From: CBFHMJ01 sp965656875
Lineage (GTDB): Bacteria > Pseudomonadota > Gammaproteobacteria > Enterobacterales > Alteromonadaceae
Length of the DNA stretch: 64,000 bases
Direction of reading: 5' to 3'
NCBI GenBank assembly: GCA_965656875.1
Contig: CBFHMJ010000054.1
Location: forward strand, 124,001 to 188,000
The notes below the pieces were generated by a model. The model saw nothing but the letters and a program-made list of their open reading frames with translations, did no database searches and was not told the DNA's origin. Position numbers and translations under genes: made by a program. Shown in pieces: positions 26,053 through 34,532 of this stretch; position 1 is the stretch's first letter, and the number at the start of each line of letters is the position of its first letter.

Positions 26053-27078
26053 ATGTTCGCACACAAAGATCACGCTGGTGATAAACAACACGCATCAGCG
26101 GCCAATACGGTTGTCCAACGACAACTGGCACAAACCATGGCAATTCCCCTAAATCACCATAAAACCACAGATTACGCAGGATATTCAGGCGTATCGGCTA
26201 TTCAACGAGTAAAAAAGCAAGCGCAGAATCAAGTGGCCAGTAGCCCGGTTATTCAACTAATGAGACTGAATACACAGCAGTTAGCCCAAACGGCGTCAAT
26301 GTCGAGTAGCTGGGAGCAATTTGCCGGGCAGACCAATAGCGATGATTACTTATCCGGCGAGTTAGAAACCTTTTGGAGCGTTTTTGGCGGCAATGTAGAC
26401 AGAGCGGATTCCTTTAGCGGTTTTCTGGATGTGTTCAGTAACCATGTAGACCCTAATGATTACAACAATGAAGATTTATTGATTCTATACGACCAGTACC
26501 TACGCGGCGGAGTAAGAACAAGAGCGGAATTCTATACTGAGTTTGCTGAGTCCGGTGTGGACGACCATGGTTATGACACCGCCAGTGATCCGTTAGAAAC
26601 GCCGCTAGAGTTTGAAGATGAGCCGATGGAAGCGTTCCAGATGAAGCGAAAACCAGGTATTTCCGGGCCGAAGAACTATCCCGGTTATAAAAACATGGAG
26701 TTTATGAAAACCACTCCTAATGCCACGATTGACTTTGATGCTGGACGCAACAAGTCCAGTTCTAAAAAGAACAACAAGCCTGGCTCAGGCGTTGACTTAA
26801 AAACCCTGCTAACAGGTAAAAAGATCAAACCGACGATTAAAGATCCACACACCAAGAAAAATATTAAGGTGCCAAGAGCGGGTCAAACGTTTGATAAAGC
26901 CAATCGAGACCAACACTTTGCGCTGGCCGACACCTTGTACTATCTCAGTCACGGCACAAAGATAAATCGGGCAGGGACATGGACCTGGCACCACCTTGAA
27001 ACTAAATATCAAATGGTCCTGGTTAATATGTTGGTTCATTCGAAACACGGCCACAATGGCGGTGTTTACCTCTGGTAA
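26053..27078 (+). CDS. putative eCIS cargo: WHH-type HNH nuclease toxin
   Basis: This 341-residue protein has three parts. Residues 1-80 are a polar leader (MFAHKDH, SAANTVVQRQL, SAIQRVKK, SPVIQLM), a pattern I associate with cargo proteins of eCIS loci. Residues 97-131 and 136-170 are two diverged copies of an acidic repeat (DDYLSGELETFW and NDYNNEDLLILY). After a Lys-rich linker, the C-terminus is a nuclease domain of the HNH/endonuclease VII fold, WHH class: W312-H313-H314, then H329, H334 and G336-G337. It probably cleaves DNA in the target cell. GAAGG precedes the start by nine bases and a terminator follows the stop, so it is a single-gene unit. No signal peptide and no candidate immunity gene adjoin it. 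Confidence 0.8.
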   Translation: MFAHKDHAGDKQHASAANTVVQRQLAQTMAIPLNHHKTTDYAGYSGVSAIQRVKKQAQNQVASSPVIQLMRLNTQQLAQTASMSSSWEQFAGQTNSDDYLSGELETFWSVFGGNVDRADSFSGFLDVFSNHVDPNDYNNEDLLILYDQYLRGGVRTRAEFYTEFAESGVDDHGYDTASDPLETPLEFEDEPMEAFQMKRKPGISGPKNYPGYKNMEFMKTTPNATIDFDAGRNKSSSKKNNKPGSGVDLKTLLTGKKIKPTIKDPHTKKNIKVPRAGQTFDKANRDQHFALADTLYYLSHGTKINRAGTWTWHHLETKYQMVLVNMLVHSKHGHNGGVYLW

Positions 27079-27115
27079 TTTGAGAAACCATTAACCAGTA
27101 AATAATTGACTGCAG

Positions 27116-27141
27116 CGCCCCGACTTTGTTGGGGCGTTTTT
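27116..27141 (+). terminator. intrinsic terminator of the WHH nuclease gene
   Basis: CGCCCCGAC (27116-27124) pairs with GTTGGGGCG (27128-27136) with one G-U wobble around a TTT loop and is followed by five T residues. Confidence 0.85.
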
Positions 27142-27314
27142 GTATCTGCATGTCGGAAATGTATTGCTCAATGGCGTATGCAGCGCCAATTCAGTTAGCG
27201 GAGTCACAAAAAATTTGCCAGCGCGTCCAGATAAAAGAAACTAAAAATATTGTTGTCGATACCGGTTTCACCAGATAGGCGTCATTATCCGAGCGAGATT
27301 CAAGAGGTTAAACT

Positions 27315-28067
27315 ATGTATGAAGCTAAAACGCTCCAACAAGAATAACTTGATAAAGGCCTGAGATTTCAAACTCACCCACCACAGTTACAACCGGTGCA
27401 ACGAACCATCGCACCGACGATTCAGCACAACCAGGTGATTCAACGTTTCACACCCGATGATATCCGCTATATGTTTATGAATAAGATGGGGTTTCGTCAT
27501 CATGACAGTAACCTGGAAGCCCGGCTGGAGAATCTGCGCGGCACGTCTGGGGGTGATGCAATTCCGATGAATGCGGCCGCTGGCGACCCGGGGAAAACCA
27601 TGGCTATTATGCGCGGTCAGGTCTCTCAGGAAGAAGCGGAAGCTTTTACCGCTAAAGTATTGAAATTCATCAGACAAAGCCTGAATAGAACCGTGCTGAT
27701 CAACTTAGGCGTTACCACACCACGGGAAGTCATCACCAACGCCGCTAGCCGCAGTACCTTTTTATTTGTAAACGCAATGCAGGGGACTGACGTACCAAAA
27801 GACATAGAAAACAAAGACTATGTTGGCCTGGGCAAAGCCGGTAAACAGAAGATAGATGCTCAGCAAATCGTGGCATTAATGAGCTTTGATGACATCGGTC
27901 GAGAATTTATGGAATTGATCCACGACGGAACATTGGATCAGCCCATCAGCAGTAAACCGCAGGGCGAAGAACTGACCGATGATATCGCGTTGTTCTTTTT
28001 GGAAAGCGCTAAAGATCAGATTTTTAAACGTCGGACGGGTGGTGAAAGGTTTATGCAAGGGGAGTAG
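27315..28067 (+). pseudogene. cargo-like gene interrupted by an early stop codon
   Basis: An ATG at 27315 with an AGAGG site upstream opens a frame reading MYEAKTLQQE, then TAA (27345-27347), then continues open as LDKGLRFQ to 28067. Without the stop it would be a 250-residue protein whose leader (PVQRTIAP, NQVIQRFT) resembles those of its two neighbours. The body (DDIRYMFMNKMGF, then SLNRTVLINLGVTTPREVI) is not recognised. No other start has a good ribosome site: a GTG at 27396 and the ATGs near 27470 are the only options. It may be a real loss of function, a sequencing error, or a ten-codon leader peptide before a weakly started protein. A terminator follows the stop, matching the layout of the preceding nuclease gene. 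Confidence 0.6.
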
Positions 28068-28103
28068 TGTGGTTGGGTATTGAAATGGACCTGCTAAATA
28101 AGT

Positions 28104-28133
28104 ACGCCCTGACGATATTGTCGGGGCGTTTTT
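28104..28133 (+). terminator. intrinsic terminator of the interrupted cargo gene
   Basis: ACGCCCTGAC (28104-28113) pairs with GTCGGGGCGT (28120-28129) with one T-G pair around GATATT, followed by a T-run to 28133. It closely resembles the terminator at 27116-27141, with the same CGCCC/GGGCG core. Confidence 0.85.
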
Positions 28134-28244
28134 GTTTGTAACGGTTTTTAAATAGCTGCTGTCAATCACGATATTTTGGCGCAAAACGTCATTCATAATA
28201 AGTGGCGTATACGCTTAAAAAATTAGATTGGTGAGGACAGAATA

Positions 28245-29690
28245 ATGTACGGACATAAGAATAAAACCAGCAGTGCGAACTCCGCAGCCAACACATCCAT
28301 TGTCCATAAATCAAACGACAATCAGATGTCTAAGGTTCGTCAATTACCGATTCAGGCGAAGTTTTTTACTCATACCTTAGTAAGTAAATTGAATGGTCAA
28401 ACGGGCAGAGTGTGGGGTGGGCGTGGCGATACGGAAACATGGGGTGATGGTCCTGTCTATAAGCTAAAAAATGATATCGGCACGAAAAATAGTAAGGTTG
28501 ATGCACTATCAAGTGCCGCCAGTAAAGCGGCAGAGATAGGTAAGGAAGCGCAAAACCAGTTGAGCGGAATTCAATGGGCTTCTAATAAAGCTGCAGAAAA
28601 CTTAGACGTACGTCTTAGCCCTTTTTTACTTAATATCGATGCCAGTTGGTCTGACAATATTAACGACAAGGTGTCATTACGATATCACTTCGGCGGATTT
28701 AATAATGGCTATGTTGTTGGTGCTGCAATTGGTGAAAGTAATCTGGCTGCAATGGCGGATAGAAAACCTGTTTCGACTGCTGATATCGGTTTAGTGACAA
28801 CTTACAGTAATCGTCACGAGAATGCCGACGATAATACCCCGATCATTGATCAGATTGCTCCCCAGGATGAACAACAAAGCCAGCACAACAACGAAATGAA
28901 ACTGGATGCATTAACTAAAATTGGTGGTGAAGGTGCGCGTTGGCAAGCGGTAAGAAAGGCGGCTGGGAAACTAAGTAATAGTCTGGTTTTTTATGCACCA
29001 GATGATAAAGTATCACCATTTAAAGGAATAAAATTCAAGGACTTATGGTCAACCTGGTCAAGTGAGTTTGATAAGGGTTTTAATATATCTGATGACACAT
29101 TTGCTAAGAAATTAAAAACTGGTGGAACGACATGGAATAAAACAGTAACGACTGAAGGAACTCAAGCAGAAACTATTACTTTAGAGTCGATAGGTCAGAT
29201 AAAAACTACAGCCGAAAACGGTTATCAAACGGTGTATGAACAGGGTAAAGAAAGTTCATTAAGTGTGCAGATAGAAAACAAAAAAGAAGAGGCGAAGAAG
29301 CTTGCCACGGAGCTAAATATAATTTATGACGAAACGCCGGAATATTATGATTTATATAGTGAACTTGATAAACGGCAGCAGGATGTCAAGGAACTGGACT
29401 CGAAAAAAAAGGCACTAAAAAATGCGCCTAAGAACGAAAATAAATCGAAACTAAAAGATCTGAAGAAAACTATAGAAAAAATGAAAATTGAGCTTAGCGA
29501 GGAGGAAAAAGATGTATTTGGGTCTGATAAAACGCTTGTAGAAAAAATTGCCTTCGCTGAACAAATTATCGAAAAAGATAAACTAAAACAATCACAAGAA
29601 CAGCAAATTCAACCGCAGCCACAAGAACAGCAAATTCAACAGCAGCCTGAAGAAACCCAAATTAAAGAGAATCAGCCCCAAAAGGAATGA
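28245..29690 (+). CDS. putative eCIS cargo protein with a coiled-coil, Gln-rich tail
   Basis: This 481-residue protein has no recognised domain. Its N-terminus (MYGHKNKTSSANSAANTS, then LPIQAKF) resembles the leader of the nuclease gene at 26053 (MFAHKDH with AAN and Gln-rich motifs). GAGGACAGAATA precedes the ATG. Residues about 30-330 look globular, with a beta-rich centre (KVSLRYHFGGFNNGYVVGAA). From about 345 the chain is a charged coiled coil (ENKKEEAKKLATELN, DLKKTIEKMKIELSEEEK). It ends in repeats of the type EQQIQPQPQ. The second half is markedly AT-richer than the first, which hints at a composite origin. It could be a toxin with a new domain; the sequence does not show what it would act on. 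Confidence 0.65.
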   Translation: MYGHKNKTSSANSAANTSIVHKSNDNQMSKVRQLPIQAKFFTHTLVSKLNGQTGRVWGGRGDTETWGDGPVYKLKNDIGTKNSKVDALSSAASKAAEIGKEAQNQLSGIQWASNKAAENLDVRLSPFLLNIDASWSDNINDKVSLRYHFGGFNNGYVVGAAIGESNLAAMADRKPVSTADIGLVTTYSNRHENADDNTPIIDQIAPQDEQQSQHNNEMKLDALTKIGGEGARWQAVRKAAGKLSNSLVFYAPDDKVSPFKGIKFKDLWSTWSSEFDKGFNISDDTFAKKLKTGGTTWNKTVTTEGTQAETITLESIGQIKTTAENGYQTVYEQGKESSLSVQIENKKEEAKKLATELNIIYDETPEYYDLYSELDKRQQDVKELDSKKKALKNAPKNENKSKLKDLKKTIEKMKIELSEEEKDVFGSDKTLVEKIAFAEQIIEKDKLKQSQEQQIQPQPQEQQIQQQPEETQIKENQPQKE

Positions 29691-29939
29691 GCTATCAACT
29701 TTTAATGAGACATCTAGCGGAATAATGCAATTTGCGAGTGGTATTCAAATTATAGTTATTGTTCTGACTGATCATACTTATTAACTTTATGAAATAGACA
29801 AATTCATAAATTACCAATTTAGGTCCATTTACACACTTAAGATATTTCCTTAGTATCCACAAGAGAAACATTCTTCAACCAACTGATTTTTAGTGTGATT
29901 TCAAAAACCTTCTCAACATATGATACTAACGGAGTAAAT

Positions 29940-31565
29940 ATGAAAGTCTCTAAAGTGCTACTGTTTTGTAGTTACTTAACTGCATCTCCTTTGTTTGCAC
30001 AAACAATCGTAATTGATAATTCAGATATTAATTTTTCTGTTATCTCTGGTGACTGGTCAGAAAGTAAAGTTGTTTCAGGATATCAAGGTAGTAATTACCT
30101 TCATGATGGAAATGTTGATAGCCTTAGTGCAGTTTCGTGGCAAATTGATACCGAGAATAACGGTCAATATGAAGTGTTTGCAAAGTGGACTGCTCACGGG
30201 AATAGAGCCAGCAATGCTGGATACACTGTTTTGGATGCTAATGGTGAACATACGGTCTACGTAAATCAGAAAGGTAACAACGGTGAATGGATCTCCCTGG
30301 GCGTTTATAAACAACCTCATGAGGTTAAATTATCAAATTTGAACGCAGATGGTTATGTCATTGCAGATTCTATAAAAATTGACCTGGTTACTGAGTTACT
30401 TGACGTTGATGGTGATGGCATAACTGATGAGGATGAACTGTCAATTTTATTGTCTAATCCAACAGATCCTTTCAGTCTTGATCCTGAGCAAACATTAAAT
30501 GATGCTCAGTTTGATTCTGATGGTGATGGTTTTACCAATTTATACGAGATTCAGTCAGGCACTAATCCATTGGATGATCAATCTATTCCTCCTATTTCTA
30601 CAGCTGAAAATACGTTGGACGGACATGTAACAATTAATGGTGCCATTCTACTTACTCCACAGTTAACCCAGCCATTTGTCTGCTCTTCATTTAGTCGTGG
30701 AAGTATCTACTATGATGATCATTTACAGTCCCCCATGATTTGTAATGGTGAGCAGTGGAATGAATTTAGAGGGCCCAAAGGAGATACAGGGGCTCAAGGG
30801 ATTCAAGGCTTACAAGGCTTACAAGGCATTCAGGGGGTTCCCGGTGAACAGGGCGAGAAAGGAATTCCGGGAGAAAAAGGCGATAAAGGTGAACAAGGAC
30901 TGACTGGGTTAACGGGACCGCAGGGGCCAAAGGGGGATAAAGGCGAAAAAGGTGATACGGTTGTTGTTAGTCAAAATCTATCTGAAATCTTGCAGCAAGG
31001 TAACAATGCTAATAATCAAAAAATAACTGGCGTAGCATCACCCTCTCAAGGAAGTGATGTTGCTAATAAAGCTTATGTAGACAGTGAGATTGCAGCTATA
31101 ACCAGTGGGATTACAACAGAGTTACCACCTATGGTTTTTGATGTGTATAACAATGACACAACCACATATGCTTGTGTAACTAAAGATATTAAAAACCACT
31201 GCGGTGATGGAGATGGTTGTAAAATTTTGTTGTTAATGCAGCATGAAACTTTGCCTAATGATCTGGTAAGAACAATAGAAGAACGAATCTATCTTGAAAG
31301 TAACCTATCAAATAATAATGGTGCTGGTGTCCATGGTTGGACTCGACAGCAAGGAAACGGTGATTTCAGTTTTGTATTGGGTGAATCAAGTAATCACAAA
31401 TATAAGGTTTTTGACCCATGGGCATGGGCATGGGCTTTTAATTATAAGCATTCAAGTTGCAATAATGGAGTGAACGGTCCGGCATTTGTGGGTGCAGATA
31501 AATATAAGTTATCTTTTATGTCTCACCCGCTTGTTAAAACAAGATTTATCATTTTCGATAGATAG
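29940..31565 (+). CDS. secreted golvesin/collagen-like fibre protein
   Basis: This 541-residue protein starts at 29940, with GGAG five bases upstream. Residues 1-21 form a signal peptide (MKVSKVLLFCSYLTASPLFA). Residues about 22-145 match the golvesin C-terminal-type carbohydrate or surface-binding domain (GYQGSNYLHDGN, YEVFAKWTAHGNRASNAGYT, NADGYVIADSIKI). Two Asp-rich calcium-binding loops follow near 155 (DVDGDGITDEDE) and 193 (DSDGDGFTNLYE). Residues about 278-341 are Gly-X-Y collagen repeats (GPKGDTGAQG to GEKGDT). A segment KITGVASPSQGSDVANKAYV next is typical of trimeric phage fibres. The last 150 residues are unassigned and contain four or more Cys. It probably forms a trimeric surface or extracellular stalk. 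It is not tied to the eCIS except by position. Confidence 0.78.
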   Translation: MKVSKVLLFCSYLTASPLFAQTIVIDNSDINFSVISGDWSESKVVSGYQGSNYLHDGNVDSLSAVSWQIDTENNGQYEVFAKWTAHGNRASNAGYTVLDANGEHTVYVNQKGNNGEWISLGVYKQPHEVKLSNLNADGYVIADSIKIDLVTELLDVDGDGITDEDELSILLSNPTDPFSLDPEQTLNDAQFDSDGDGFTNLYEIQSGTNPLDDQSIPPISTAENTLDGHVTINGAILLTPQLTQPFVCSSFSRGSIYYDDHLQSPMICNGEQWNEFRGPKGDTGAQGIQGLQGLQGIQGVPGEQGEKGIPGEKGDKGEQGLTGLTGPQGPKGDKGEKGDTVVVSQNLSEILQQGNNANNQKITGVASPSQGSDVANKAYVDSEIAAITSGITTELPPMVFDVYNNDTTTYACVTKDIKNHCGDGDGCKILLLMQHETLPNDLVRTIEERIYLESNLSNNNGAGVHGWTRQQGNGDFSFVLGESSNHKYKVFDPWAWAWAFNYKHSSCNNGVNGPAFVGADKYKLSFMSHPLVKTRFIIFDR

Positions 31566-31980
31566 AATCTGTGAGTAACCGATAACATGTGGTCACGTAT
31601 ACCGATATTAAATCGGTATACGTAGATTTCAAATATTTCGTCTTGATTTAGAAACGAATTTAAAAATATAAACGAAATTGGCTGGCGTTCAAGCCAATAA
31701 ATTCTTTCCAAGTAAGAACTGCTCAAGAAAAGTATCTTTGGCCTATTTTTCTGGACACTTCGTTTTTATTTCAGAGGCCTTTGATTAACACGAGCTTTCA
31801 ACAACCTACTCAAACTGTGTAATGTTATGTAATATCCCCGCCGACCCCGAAAAGGGTATATTCTCCTGATCCTGTTTTTACTGGATATGTCTATTAACTT
31901 CAATAGCGTATGTGTATTTGTGAATAATTCTTTCACGAGTATTTTGCATGTTCCAATAAATATACGAACGAGTGAATATT
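31566..31980 (+). other. 415-base non-coding gap with a perfect 12-bp hairpin
   Basis: ACGTATACCGAT (31595-31606) pairs perfectly with ATCGGTATACGT (31612-31623) around ATTAA, 29 bases after the collagen-like gene. It probably marks the 3' end of that transcript, although no strong T-run follows. The rest is AT-rich, with no recognised gene and no convincing promoter pair. Confidence 0.6.
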
Positions 31981-32535
31981 ATGACGGCCTATTATTTAAC
32001 TTTACCTAAGGGCACAATTACTAAATCTCACGGAGAAATATACCAAGGATCAGATACTAATGCTGTATGGTCACCGTTTAATCCGTTGACGGTTGGTGGC
32101 TGGAAGGAAGGCGATACGGTGGAAATTATGTGTACATTTAACCTTGAACCTGGTCGTACACCTGAAGAAAAATGGCCTCGAGTACGTCGTTGCGGTGGTC
32201 TGTTAATTGGTGCTTGTAAAGCATCAGACAAATCGGTTGTCCAGGCGCTGATCAGCAGAGCAAAAAGTCGTCGTCTCGATAATCCTGGGGAAATCCTGAA
32301 TGATCATATAACAACTGATGGTAGAGATAGCTGTGACTATTTATTCAATCATGCTCAGTCAACAAGCTTGCCTGATACGCCGTTAAGTCCTGAGAGTCGT
32401 GGCACTTTGAATCACCTTATCTATGTGTGGAAATTGACTTATAACGCCAAACAAACAGTTGCAGAACCAACAGACATTGAATTATTTTTGGGTTATGGAA
32501 ATCCAGTGGATTCCGAAGTAGTGTCAGAATCCTGA
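31981..32535 (+). CDS. hypothetical protein, 184 residues
   Basis: No family is recognised. The ATG at 31981 is chosen over a GTG nine bases upstream; the upstream GAACGAG may serve either. The protein is soluble with no signal peptide. Recognisable stretches are YYLTLPKGTITKSHGEIYQG, a beta-like segment (VGGWKEGDTVEIMCTFNLEP), a basic stretch with two Cys (RVRRCGGLLIGACK) and VVQALISRAKSRRLDNPGE. It is a single gene, with a long hairpin (32554-32599) after the stop. Its composition is less AT-rich than the collagen-like gene before it. It could be an orphan accessory gene. Confidence 0.55.
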   Translation: MTAYYLTLPKGTITKSHGEIYQGSDTNAVWSPFNPLTVGGWKEGDTVEIMCTFNLEPGRTPEEKWPRVRRCGGLLIGACKASDKSVVQALISRAKSRRLDNPGEILNDHITTDGRDSCDYLFNHAQSTSLPDTPLSPESRGTLNHLIYVWKLTYNAKQTVAEPTDIELFLGYGNPVDSEVVSES

Positions 32536-32553
32536 TCAGTATCTGACTATACT

Positions 32554-32599
32554 CACTACTCATGCGATGAACACCATACCTCCCATGCCATGAGTAGTG
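32554..32599 (+). other. long-loop hairpin after the 184-residue gene
   Basis: CACTACTCATG (32554-32564) and CATGAGTAGTG (32589-32599) form a perfect 11-bp inverted repeat with a 24-nt loop, 19 bases after the stop codon. No T-run follows, so it would act as a transcript-end stabiliser or binding site rather than a classic terminator. Confidence 0.55.
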
Positions 32600-32723
32600 T
32601 CATCATTTACCAATAAAAACAAGATGGTAGACAAAACTGCAAGAGAAAAACAACCCAATCACTGCTGAATTCCCCCCCAATTCCCGCTACTATCTCTTCA
32701 ATCTAAAAAATGGAATAAAAATA

Positions 32724-33881
32724 ATGAGATATCTTGTCGCACTTTGTTTAATGCTTGCCTCCGGGTTGGTGGTTGGTAATACGATTGATGGCCTTACACC
32801 GGTTGAAACCCTGTCTGTTGATTACAAAGGGTATAAAAAGCCTGTTCTGTTTAATGTCACCTTGCCGCAAAGTTATCGAGAGAAACCCGAAAAACAATAC
32901 GTAGTGCTGTTTGATTTGCATCCTCGCAGTCAGCCGATGCTAAGTGGTTTGCATGACTGGATGAGCCACAACGGGGAATGGCCCTGGTTAGAGACCATCA
33001 TTGTGACTAAAGCTGATTATCACGCGGAATTTGGTGAGTCATTTAATGCGATGGTGGATGATCCGGCTAATCAGACCATGCTGAATATCCTGGAAACCAC
33101 GTTGAATGAAGTGGATAAAAAATATCGGACGAACGGCTTTAGAATTTACAGTGGTTTTATGGGGAATGCTGCTTATGGCGCGTATACCTTGTTAAATCGT
33201 CCGGCATTGTTTGATGGTTATATCCTGGCGACCCCTTCATTAGGTAATAATTTTGGTCATGTTGTAAGTGACGCAGCAAAAAAATTACCTGGACTCACCG
33301 ATAAAATCCGCTTTCTTTATATCGCGATTGGTGAGCATGGTTATGAAAAAGGCAGTATCGACGCGGTAAAACAATTTAACGCAGCACTGGAGCAACACGC
33401 GCCGGATACGCTGGACTGGCATGTGGATATGGGCCTGAAACAGTATTATATGTCTCGTCCTGTCATGGCGGTTGTGAAAGGTATCGAAGCCATTTTTGAT
33501 GATATTCACCAGCATTTACCCGCAGACTCGGCGATTTCCCGACAAGGGCCGGATGCCATAGTTGCGTATTATAAACGGCTGAGTGATAAGAAATATGGTT
33601 TTGAAGTTACCGCAGAAGGCTCGTTAAAAAACCTGGCAAAAGCGACGTTCGAGGTCGATCAGGAAAAAGGACTGGCGATCTACCGCCAAACCGCGACCTT
33701 ATACCCGACATCGGCTTACGCACAATCGGCCATGGCTGATGCGCTGGCAGAAATGGGTCGGATACAAGAAGCGATTGCGTATCAGCAAAAAGCCGTTGCA
33801 AATGCTGAAACCATGATTGAATGGCATCAGCGGAATCATGCTAAGAAGTTAGCGGCGTTGAAAAATAAGTTAGATCTTTAG
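32724..33881 (+). CDS. secreted esterase-fold protein lacking the catalytic serine
   Basis: This 385-residue protein has an N-terminal signal peptide (MRYLVALCLMLASGLVVG) and an alpha/beta-hydrolase domain of the putative-esterase family (esterase D/IroE-like) over residues about 20-265. Family marks include YVVLFDLH, TLLNRPALFDGYILATPSL and IRFLYIAIGEHG. In active members the nucleophile elbow reads Gly-His-Ser-x-Gly. Here the same place, after RIYS, reads G144-F-M146-G-N148, so the serine is replaced by Met. The usual late catalytic His is also not apparent (DMGLKQYYM). Residues about 290-385 resemble tetratricopeptide helices (AYAQSAMADALAEMGRIQEA). It is probably a non-enzymatic periplasmic or secreted protein. 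The cytochrome b561 gene converges on it. Confidence 0.75.
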   Translation: MRYLVALCLMLASGLVVGNTIDGLTPVETLSVDYKGYKKPVLFNVTLPQSYREKPEKQYVVLFDLHPRSQPMLSGLHDWMSHNGEWPWLETIIVTKADYHAEFGESFNAMVDDPANQTMLNILETTLNEVDKKYRTNGFRIYSGFMGNAAYGAYTLLNRPALFDGYILATPSLGNNFGHVVSDAAKKLPGLTDKIRFLYIAIGEHGYEKGSIDAVKQFNAALEQHAPDTLDWHVDMGLKQYYMSRPVMAVVKGIEAIFDDIHQHLPADSAISRQGPDAIVAYYKRLSDKKYGFEVTAEGSLKNLAKATFEVDQEKGLAIYRQTATLYPTSAYAQSAMADALAEMGRIQEAIAYQQKAVANAETMIEWHQRNHAKKLAALKNKLDL

Positions 33882-33887
33882 GACGGA

Positions 33888-34421
33888 TTAAATCATTCGC
33901 CATAACAACCGTATCCCGTTTCTATGGTGTTTAATCAACGCGAATAAATGCAGCAAGATCAATACGGCCAGTAAACGGGTAGACCAGCTATGAATCCACG
34001 CAAAACAATGATTGGTTGGTTCATGGCTAATCAGGCAAGGAATATCGATCCATCCAAAAAATGAAAAACTATTCTCCATCATTAATACCCCGCTGATAAG
34101 TACAACGGATACCATAGAATACAATCCGATATGAGCCGCTTTTGCGGCTTTTTTTTGGTTAGCGTTCATTGATGACGGCAAGACAGGTGCTGGATTTTTC
34201 AAACGATAATGTATCCGCCAGAAAAATAAGGGAATAAAAATAAGGGTTAAAGATATATTGAATCCAGCTATGAGCTGTTTGGTGGATTCACTGACTAATT
34301 GAGTAATGGCTAAAAAACCAGAGATTGTAGCCCATAAAATAACCAGGGCGGAGAACCAGTGTAAAAAGCGACTGGTAGCGCTGTATCGTGTTGCTGGTAG
34401 AACTTGTTGCTGTTTATTCAT
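33888..34421 (-). CDS. cytochrome b561 family protein
   Basis: This 177-residue membrane protein has four transmembrane helices (for example FSALVILWATISGFLAI, LTLIFIPLFFWRI, MVSVVLISGVLMM and LLAVLILLHLFALI). It is a bacterial cytochrome b561 of the CybB/YodB type, a diheme protein that passes electrons between quinol and acceptors in the inner membrane. The paired His residues that bind the hemes are present in the expected helices: H16 after the RF of TSRFLHW, H96 in KAAHIGLYS, and H157 and H164 in the last helix (LHLFALIKHH). It stands alone; only the last bases separate it from the esterase-like gene. Confidence 0.85.
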   Translation of the reverse strand: MNKQQQVLPATRYSATSRFLHWFSALVILWATISGFLAITQLVSESTKQLIAGFNISLTLIFIPLFFWRIHYRLKNPAPVLPSSMNANQKKAAKAAHIGLYSMVSVVLISGVLMMENSFSFFGWIDIPCLISHEPTNHCFAWIHSWSTRLLAVLILLHLFALIKHHRNGIRLLWRMI

Positions 34422-34532
34422 GATGGTTGCACTCGAACTACGGAGAGCGAGAAAGGGCGCATTATACTAAAATTCAGTTTTATGAATATGCGCTCGGTCA
34501 ACGTTTCATGAAATGATCATAGTTGTGTCGGC

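Noticed and set aside
27142..27314. A possible immunity gene after the WHH nuclease
   Set aside because: No open frame of useful length with a start and ribosome site is present on either strand in the gap.
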